Shown piece by piece: positions 13,165 to 18,465 of a stretch of 18,465 nt of DNA (the first letter of the stretch is position 1; each line of letters starts with the position of its first letter). The DNA lies in contig JAISRJ010000075.1 in assembly GCA_031273705.1 (NCBI GenBank), positions 1 to 18,465 on the forward strand, written 5' to 3'. Under the pieces are notes generated by a model, which had not been told where the DNA came from, searched no databases, and saw only the letters and a program-made list of their open reading frames with translations. The position numbers were made by a program, and so were the translations under genes. The stretch comes from Clostridiales bacterium (GTDB lineage: Bacteria; Bacillota; Clostridia; Lachnospirales; WQUN01).

Positions 13165-14625
13165 ATGAATAAAATTATTGAGTCCTTTAAAAACAAAAAA
13201 GTTAGGTACGGCTCCTTTTCTACCCTAATGATCATCATTGCCGTAGCCATTCTTATTTTAATTAATCTAGTCGCCGAACGATTGAATATTAAGGCGGATA
13301 TGACCGTCAATAAAACCTATTCCATCTCGGATGAAAGTAAAGATATTCTATCCGCGTTGAATGAGGATGTTACAATTTACGCTCTTGCCCGAACCGGTGA
13401 GGAGGAGTCCATGTTTTCTTCGGCGGTGGGTCAGCTCACTTTCAAAGAGTTGCTTACGCAATACGAGCGAATCTCCGGGCGTATATCCGTGGAATACCGC
13501 GATCCATATCTGTATCCCACATTCGCGGAGCAATACGCCGACGCTGATACCACGGTTCCGATAAACAGTGTAATCGTGGTCGGCGCTAAGCGGCACAAAG
13601 TAATTCTCCCGACAGAAATGATCACCACGGATTATGATATGAACAGCTTTCAGGAATACGTGACCACTATAGATATAGAACCCCGAATCACTAACGCCAT
13701 AAATTATGTAACCGCCGAGTCCACATCCGTGGTTTACTCGGTCTCCGGAACGAACGAGGCACCGCTACCCGATACGCTTAAAAGCCAGATAAGTATGGCG
13801 AATTACGATATTAAAGATGTGGACATAACCCTCAGCGATATTCCGGAAGACGCTACAATTTTGTTTGTCACTCAGCCTTCCAGGGATTGGACCGCGCAAG
13901 CGGCGGAAAAGGTGAGAGTATATCTTCAAAACGGCGGTCGCGCTGTCTTCGCTATTAGCTTTGTCGGGGACAGTATGCCGAACCTTAACGGGGTTTTGGA
14001 AACCTATGGGGTTACTATCGGAGAATACATCGTTTTAGAGGGCAGTTCGGATCATTATGTAATGAGCAACCCCATGTACATGGTACCCGACGTGGCGGAC
14101 CACGACATAACCAAGAGTATAAGAGAGCGTTCTTATCGCCCTATGATGATCCAAAGCTCCGGAGTGGAGCAGACAACTGTTAAAAAGAACTCCATTACAG
14201 TCGAACCCATCTTAACCACCTCCGACCTAGCGTACGGCAAGACGAACACGCAAGCCACCACTATACAAAAAGAGCCGGACGATGTTGACGGACCTATTAC
14301 GATGATGGCGGCTGTTACGGATTCCTACTACACGGACGAACAACACGTAACTAAGCTGGTGGTTATCGCTAACGCCTCGTTTACCAGCGAACAGGTAAAT
14401 GAAATTATGGGCGGCGCGAACTTTTTGCTGCTGGTCGATTCTCTCAACTGGCTGCAAGATAAGGACGATACTGTATTTATTCCGTCCAAATCGCCCGAAT
14501 CGACCGCGACGCTTACTATGACACAGAATCAAGTAGTGATGTTTGCCTTTTTAAGCGCGATTACCGTTCCTCTTTCAATTGTAGCCGTCGGATTGTTTGT
14601 CTGGCTAAGGAGGCGGCACAGTTGA
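13165..14625 (+). CDS. GldG-like auxiliary protein of the ABC-2 complex
   Basis: A 486-aa membrane-anchored protein with one helix near the N-terminus (about 18-38), a large outside domain, and one helix near the C-terminus (about 456-480) ending in RRRHS. The opening of the outer domain has the family hallmark NKTYSISDESKDILSALNEDVTIYAL (residues 49-74), typical of GldG/IFT-domain ABC auxiliary proteins. Family members sit beside GldF-type permeases and probably bind or present the substrate outside; no enzymatic residues are known to me. A GGAGCGGCGT site precedes ATG 13165. Its stop overlaps the start of the DUF4340 gene in the TTGA arrangement, implying coupled translation. Confidence 0.88.
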   Translation: MNKIIESFKNKKVRYGSFSTLMIIIAVAILILINLVAERLNIKADMTVNKTYSISDESKDILSALNEDVTIYALARTGEEESMFSSAVGQLTFKELLTQYERISGRISVEYRDPYLYPTFAEQYADADTTVPINSVIVVGAKRHKVILPTEMITTDYDMNSFQEYVTTIDIEPRITNAINYVTAESTSVVYSVSGTNEAPLPDTLKSQISMANYDIKDVDITLSDIPEDATILFVTQPSRDWTAQAAEKVRVYLQNGGRAVFAISFVGDSMPNLNGVLETYGVTIGEYIVLEGSSDHYVMSNPMYMVPDVADHDITKSIRERSYRPMMIQSSGVEQTTVKKNSITVEPILTTSDLAYGKTNTQATTIQKEPDDVDGPITMMAAVTDSYYTDEQHVTKLVVIANASFTSEQVNEIMGGANFLLLVDSLNWLQDKDDTVFIPSKSPESTATLTMTQNQVVMFAFLSAITVPLSIVAVGLFVWLRRRHS

Positions 14626-16223
14626 AAAAGGCTGTTACACTGGTTGTATGTTTGGTAATATTGGGCGGGCTGACAGGCGCGTATTTCTTCTTAGGTAAAA
14701 CAGAAAGTTCGGAGGCGGAAGCCACGGAGGCACCTTCAAAATCCGTTACACTGCTAAAAAAAGACGCGTGGGAAGTTGAATCCGTTACGTTTGATATGGG
14801 TGAGGAAAAATTAACATTACTGCCTGTTGTCTTGCCCACACATACCCCTGTTCCCACAGCGGCGCCTGACCCGGAAGCCACGGCGGCGCCAACCCCGGCT
14901 CAAGATAATTCTCCTACCCCAAAGCCTACTCCAACTCCGGAGATTGAATGGCGGATAGAAAATCATGAAACCGCGCCGATTAATACTACCACTGTAAATG
15001 ATATGGCTCGGTTAGGATTTTCGTTGACAGCAGCGGAAAAAATCGCGGATAGCGGAGATGTAAAAGAGTTTGGATTGGATCAGCCTCGCGGAAGGATAAC
15101 GGCGTTATATACCGACGGGAGTTCGGAAATTATAAATGTCGGCGTCCAAACCCCGGCGAAGGATTATTATTATGCCATGCGTGAGGGCGACCCCGCGATA
15201 TACATGATTTACACTACCACCGGTGAGCGCATTTTCAAGAACCTGGGCGACTTGCTGGATACCACTATACCCGCACTTACCGCCGATACATTGGAGTATG
15301 TGCTTATAAAGCAAAAAGGCAAAGACCCGATAGAATTTGATTATCTGGGCACAGAGGAAGAAAAGACCGCCGATATAGAGCAGTTTGGCGCGTTTGTAAT
15401 AAACATGGTTCAGCCGTTTAAGGGCTGGGAATTATACGCCACAAACTTTCAGACGAACGTTATTGATAAGCTTACCGGCATGACGATAGATAATTTGGAG
15501 GACGCTAACCCGACAGATTACGCGCGGTATGGGCTGGACGATCCGGAATTGGAATTTTGGATAAAGGACTCCGCCGGTGAGATTCACTTATTGGTCGGCT
15601 CGGAAAAAGAATCCGGGGTTGTGTATGTTAAGTATCCGGACTACCCGTATGTATTTTCTATGAAAAAGAGCGGACTTGCCGCGTTGTATGATGTAAATAT
15701 TTTTGGGTTTACACAGCGATTTATCGCGTTGCAGAATATTGACAATATAGAGAGCGGGACAGTGAAGTCGGTTGCCGCGAATTATGAGTTTGAAATAAAT
15801 CATAAACTCGTACCTGTTACGGCAACCCCCACACCTACTCCCGACCCGGCGGTCACGCCGACCCCCGCGGCGGAAAACCCCGAACCATTGCCCACGCCGG
15901 CGCCGAAGAAAGAAATTCATCCCACATTTAACGGGCAAAGTGTGCAAGACGAGGCGTTCCGCAATTTCTATCAGATTTTAATTGGGTTGTCATATGATTC
16001 GGCAATCTCTGATTTTACAAAGAGCGGCGATCCGGTTGTTACCATTAATTATGTTCTAAACACCGGCGACCCGGACGTTACAGTTAAATTTCACGAATAT
16101 AATAACGACTTTTACGCCGTTGAAAAAGACGAGGAACCAATCCGGTTTGTAATCGGTAAGCAATATGTAAATAATATGTTCCAGTCCGCAATAGATTTAT
16201 TGGCGGGCAAGTTGGACGAATAG
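14622..16223 (+). CDS. DUF4340-family membrane-anchored protein with two Pro/Thr-rich linkers
   Basis: 533 aa. An N-terminal hydrophobic segment (4-24) works as a signal anchor; the rest is predicted extracellular. Two related modules can be seen: EFGLDQPRGRITALYTDGS...INVG (149-174) and RYGLDDPELEFWIKDSAGE...LLVG (302-326), which is the DUF4340 repeat pattern (xGLDxP, then a strand pair, then VG). Each module is joined to a Pro/Thr-rich stretch, at 71-107 and 399-429. Beta-rich sequence flanks both linkers. The function is unknown; in GldG neighbourhoods such proteins are thought to be part of the same envelope complex. TTG 14622 is chosen because AAGGAGG lies 8 bases upstream, and it overlaps the GldG-like stop. 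The gene ends the operon and a terminator follows 85 bases on. Confidence 0.85.
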   Translation: MKKAVTLVVCLVILGGLTGAYFFLGKTESSEAEATEAPSKSVTLLKKDAWEVESVTFDMGEEKLTLLPVVLPTHTPVPTAAPDPEATAAPTPAQDNSPTPKPTPTPEIEWRIENHETAPINTTTVNDMARLGFSLTAAEKIADSGDVKEFGLDQPRGRITALYTDGSSEIINVGVQTPAKDYYYAMREGDPAIYMIYTTTGERIFKNLGDLLDTTIPALTADTLEYVLIKQKGKDPIEFDYLGTEEEKTADIEQFGAFVINMVQPFKGWELYATNFQTNVIDKLTGMTIDNLEDANPTDYARYGLDDPELEFWIKDSAGEIHLLVGSEKESGVVYVKYPDYPYVFSMKKSGLAALYDVNIFGFTQRFIALQNIDNIESGTVKSVAANYEFEINHKLVPVTATPTPTPDPAVTPTPAAENPEPLPTPAPKKEIHPTFNGQSVQDEAFRNFYQILIGLSYDSAISDFTKSGDPVVTINYVLNTGDPDVTVKFHEYNNDFYAVEKDEEPIRFVIGKQYVNNMFQSAIDLLAGKLDE

Positions 16224-16307
16224 ACGGCGATATACTCCCCCGCCTGCTTCGCCCTAAAGCCTCTCTGGTTATTTATGTGGGGCCGTTTCGGCAATTCCGG
16301 TTAAACG

Positions 16308-16334
16308 AAACCCCGGCGCAAATGCCGGGGTTTT
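16308..16334. terminator. Bidirectional rho-independent terminator
   Basis: AAACCCCGGC (16308-16317) pairs perfectly with GCCGGGGTTT (16324-16333) around a 6-base loop, with one more T on the plus side. On the minus strand the stem is followed by CGTTT. It lies between the convergent DUF4340 and exporter-ATPase genes and can serve both. I see nothing else in 16224-16307. Confidence 0.85.
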
Positions 16335-16362
16335 CTAGGGTTACGCAAATTCTCAACGGCAT

Positions 16363-17097
16363 TTATTTTCTATCCAGATACTCCTCATACATGCCGCAAA
16401 CCTCTTCCGCCGCCCCAAACGCGCGTTGCTTGCCGCGCTCTAGCCATAGAACCTTATTGCATAATTTTCTTATCTGTTGCAGTGAGTGGGTGACGAACAG
16501 CGTTGTAGTGCCGTTCCTGATAATCTCCAACATCTTGGCTTCGCTTTTTTTGCGGAAAGCGCCGTCGCCTACGGACAGCACCTCATCCAAAATTAATATC
16601 TCCGGATTTACAAGACACGCTATTGAGAACGCGAGCCGTGACTTCATTCCGGACGAAAGTTGTCTAAACGGACGGTTTTGGAATTCCTCCAACTCCGCGA
16701 AAGCTATTATTTCATCATACATTTTATTCATAAATTCTCGCGTATAACCAAGCAGCGCGCCACGCAGGAATGTATTTTCTCTCACAGTCATTTCAGCGTC
16801 AAAGCCGGAACCCAGTTCCAGCAGCGCGGCGATATTCCCGCTGACGCTTAATGTGCCCCTGGTAGGGCGCATTATACCGCTTACCGCCTTTAGCAACGTG
16901 GATTTGCCCGCGCCGTTGCCCCCGATTATACCTAAAAAATCCCCTCGCTCTAATCTAAGACTTACTCCGTCCACCGCCCAAAATTCTTTAACAGTATATT
17001 GCCGCTTTATTTTTTGCACTACATAGTCTTTAAAGCCTATATCTCGAAAGTCGCCGACTATATAGCGTATGGCGACGTCGTTCAGTTCAATAACCAT
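16363..17097 (-). CDS. Polysaccharide/teichoic-acid exporter ATP-binding protein (Wzt/TagH/RfbE-like)
   Basis: ATPase of an ABC-2 exporter for lipid-linked cell-surface glycans. 244 aa: Walker A GGNGAGKST (59-67), family-specific GNIAALLELGSGFDAEMTVREN (87-108), signature QLSSGMKSRLAFSIA (146-160), Walker B ILILDE (167-172) followed by VLSVGDGAFRKK, and an H-loop FVTHSLQQI (201-209). The GSGFxxExTxREN and SVGDxxFxxK blocks separate this group from other ABC ATPases. It lacks the C-terminal carbohydrate-binding domain of O-antigen Wzt proteins and resembles the shorter TagH/RfbE group. ATG 17097 has GGAG 7 bases upstream, just after the permease stop. It is the last gene of the minus-strand operon and ends in front of a bidirectional terminator. 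Confidence 0.94.
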   Translation of the reverse strand: MVIELNDVAIRYIVGDFRDIGFKDYVVQKIKRQYTVKEFWAVDGVSLRLERGDFLGIIGGNGAGKSTLLKAVSGIMRPTRGTLSVSGNIAALLELGSGFDAEMTVRENTFLRGALLGYTREFMNKMYDEIIAFAELEEFQNRPFRQLSSGMKSRLAFSIACLVNPEILILDEVLSVGDGAFRKKSEAKMLEIIRNGTTTLFVTHSLQQIRKLCNKVLWLERGKQRAFGAAEEVCGMYEEYLDRK

Positions 17098-17109
17098 CGT
17101 GTATCTCCA

Positions 17110-18465
17110 TCACATATAATAAAGGAACTTGTAGTCGTAACGCTTATAGAACATCATACCCAATACCAACACCGCCAGCGCGTAAAACCCGCATAATAGG
17201 TGTATATTTAAGGACGGCACGGACTCATACAACACAACCAGCCGAAAATATTGAATGTACGCGTAAACAGGATTAAGCAAAAATAGTCTTTGTACCATAG
17301 CGGGAAAAGAATCAACAGTATAGAAAATAGCCGATAGATACATAAGCAGCAATGTAAAAATATCGTACAAATACTGTATATCCTTAAAAAACACATACAG
17401 CGCCGACAGCACTAACCCAACGCCAATGTTAAATACAAGAAGGCATCCGATTGGGTACAGCAGTGTGAGGAACCGCGGATGAAACGCCACGCCGTCCGCC
17501 GCCACGAAAATAAAGAATATGATTAGCGTTAACAGGAAATTTATTAGCGCCGACACGTTACGCGAAAGCAGGAATACATATTTAGGCGTATTTATTTTTG
17601 TTATAATCCCCGAATTGGCAATAAGGGATTGCATACCGCCGTTTGTGGATTCTTTGAAATATGAGTAAACGAGATTTCCCGCGAATAAATATATTATGTA
17701 GTGCTGCATGGTTCTGCCGAAAAATCTTGTGAATATAAGCGCCATTACCAGCAGTTGAAGCATGGGTCCTAACATACTCCAAAGCATACCCAGAATAGTA
17801 CGCTTGTATTTTTTCTTAAAATCCCGCTTTACAAGTTCCTCAAAAAGGAAGCTGTATTTTTTCCAGCGCTCCGTTAAGTTAGAGAGCACCGGCAGACCTG
17901 CGATAATCTTCTTTAATAGCGAAGATTTATGAGTCTCTTGCCGCCGTGTGTCATGAGAGAAACCGCCTTCTTTTTTTTCACCCAATTTTTCCGTGTCGGA
18001 GATTGAATTTGTTCGTTCTATAGTAATTTTAATTTTTAACCGCTTTTTAAACCAGATTATCGCAATTAAAATGCAAAACCCCAGCAACGAGATAATCGCG
18101 CCTTCATACAAGCCCGGTGTACGATAAGTAAGTTCTATCGCATGGCTGCCCTTGGCAAGCGGTAAAGCCATAAAAGCCGTATTTGCCTGTAGAATGGGTT
18201 GCGCCACGCCGTTTATTGTGGCGCGCCAGCCCGACGAGTATGGTATGCTAAGGAATAAGTATTTATCCGATTGCAAAGTTATTTTACCGGACACTTTGTT
18301 TGCGCCAATGTCTACACCAGTAAGCGTTTCCGACTTTAGAGCGTTCACCTGCGCCGGATAATCTTTTAAAGGTAGGCAGTACGCCTGAATATCCGCAAGA
18401 CGGTATTTCCCCGCTGTGGCAAACGTTATTGTCGCGGTTGTCTGTGGTACATCGGAATAGCCAAG
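17110..18465 (-). CDS. YfhO-like membrane protein C-terminus fused to an ABC-2 polysaccharide exporter permease (partial)
   Basis: The frame is open from the window edge to TGA at 17110, giving at least 451 aa; the true start lies outside. An in-frame GTG at 18348 has no ribosome binding site and cuts through a folded region. The first part (down to about 18048) reads as the end of a YfhO-family protein: a beta domain with YLFLSIPYSSGWRATINGV, FMALPLAKGSHAIELTYRTPG, then a membrane helix. A charged linker of about 65 residues follows (roughly 18048-17854, with EKLGEKKEGG). From about 17850 on the protein is a TagG/Wzm-like permease: LFEELVKRDFKKKYKRTIL, GMLWSMLGPMLQLLV, then about six helices and NPVYAYIQYFR. 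YfhO relatives are multipass proteins tied to glycosylation of lipoteichoic acid in Bacillus. The ATPase partner starts 12 bases downstream. The permease assignment is firm, the YfhO part good. Confidence 0.85.
   Translation of the reverse strand, partial: LGYSDVPQTTATITFATAGKYRLADIQAYCLPLKDYPAQVNALKSETLTGVDIGANKVSGKITLQSDKYLFLSIPYSSGWRATINGVAQPILQANTAFMALPLAKGSHAIELTYRTPGLYEGAIISLLGFCILIAIIWFKKRLKIKITIERTNSISDTEKLGEKKEGGFSHDTRRQETHKSSLLKKIIAGLPVLSNLTERWKKYSFLFEELVKRDFKKKYKRTILGMLWSMLGPMLQLLVMALIFTRFFGRTMQHYIIYLFAGNLVYSYFKESTNGGMQSLIANSGIITKINTPKYVFLLSRNVSALINFLLTLIIFFIFVAADGVAFHPRFLTLLYPIGCLLVFNIGVGLVLSALYVFFKDIQYLYDIFTLLLMYLSAIFYTVDSFPAMVQRLFLLNPVYAYIQYFRLVVLYESVPSLNIHLLCGFYALAVLVLGMMFYKRYDYKFLYYM

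Noticed and set aside
17971..17978. T8 tract as a frameshift separating YfhO and permease genes
   Set aside because: The frames before and after the tract agree, and no suitable start for a separate permease is seen nearby; the out-of-frame ATG just after it stops within about 14 codons. Raw reads would still be worth checking.

Overview
The window most resembles a chromosome segment from a low-to-mid GC Bacillota, probably class Clostridia. Evidence for this is the strong AGGAGG-type ribosome binding sites, the frequent TTG starts, a YabR-like S1 protein, a copper-amine-oxidase-N 'stalk' domain, a GldG/DUF4340 ABC cluster, a GHKL (AgrC-like) kinase and a TagG/TagH-like exporter. I see no rRNA, tRNA, IS element, phage gene or CRISPR array. 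The assignment is inferred from gene content only.

Layout. (1) 1-2763, minus strand, cell-wall growth cluster: a protein whose C-terminal half looks like a catalytically dead kinase lobe (1893-2693), then an FtsW/RodA (SEDS) glycan polymerase with an N-terminal FHA-like domain (115-1857), then a TTG start for another gene at the window edge. (2) 2774-3496, plus strand: an unrecognised multipass membrane protein expressed from a divergent, overlapping promoter. (3) 3504-5694, minus strand: a small putative membrane protein, an AgrC-like GHKL kinase and a TetR regulator that overlaps it. No AgrB, AgrD or LytTR response regulator is visible. (4) 5695-6632, minus strand: yajC and a YabR-like S1 RNA-binding gene, with a clear promoter and terminator. 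(5) 6699-9494, minus strand: a transaldolase-transketolase operon (non-oxidative pentose phosphate pathway). (6) 9498-11110, minus strand: a secreted protein combining a stalk domain with a TolC-like coiled-coil region. (7) 11183-16334, plus strand, divergent from (6): a four-gene ABC cluster with ATPase, GldF-like permease, GldG-like protein and a DUF4340 protein carrying two Pro/Thr linkers. (8) 16308-18465, minus strand: a Wzt/TagH-like ATPase preceded by its permease, which is fused in one frame to the C-terminal part of a YfhO-family membrane protein. That frame stays open to the window edge.

Common theme: regions 1, 6, 7 and 8 all concern the cell envelope (peptidoglycan synthesis, a secreted coiled-coil protein, a Gld-type ABC complex, polysaccharide export), while regions 4 and 5 are housekeeping. 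The strongest candidates for something new are the YfhO-exporter fusion, the FHA-SEDS protein next to a kinase-like pseudoenzyme, and the stalk-TolC protein divergent from the Gld/DUF4340 cluster. All functional statements come from motif reading by eye; no database search was run.
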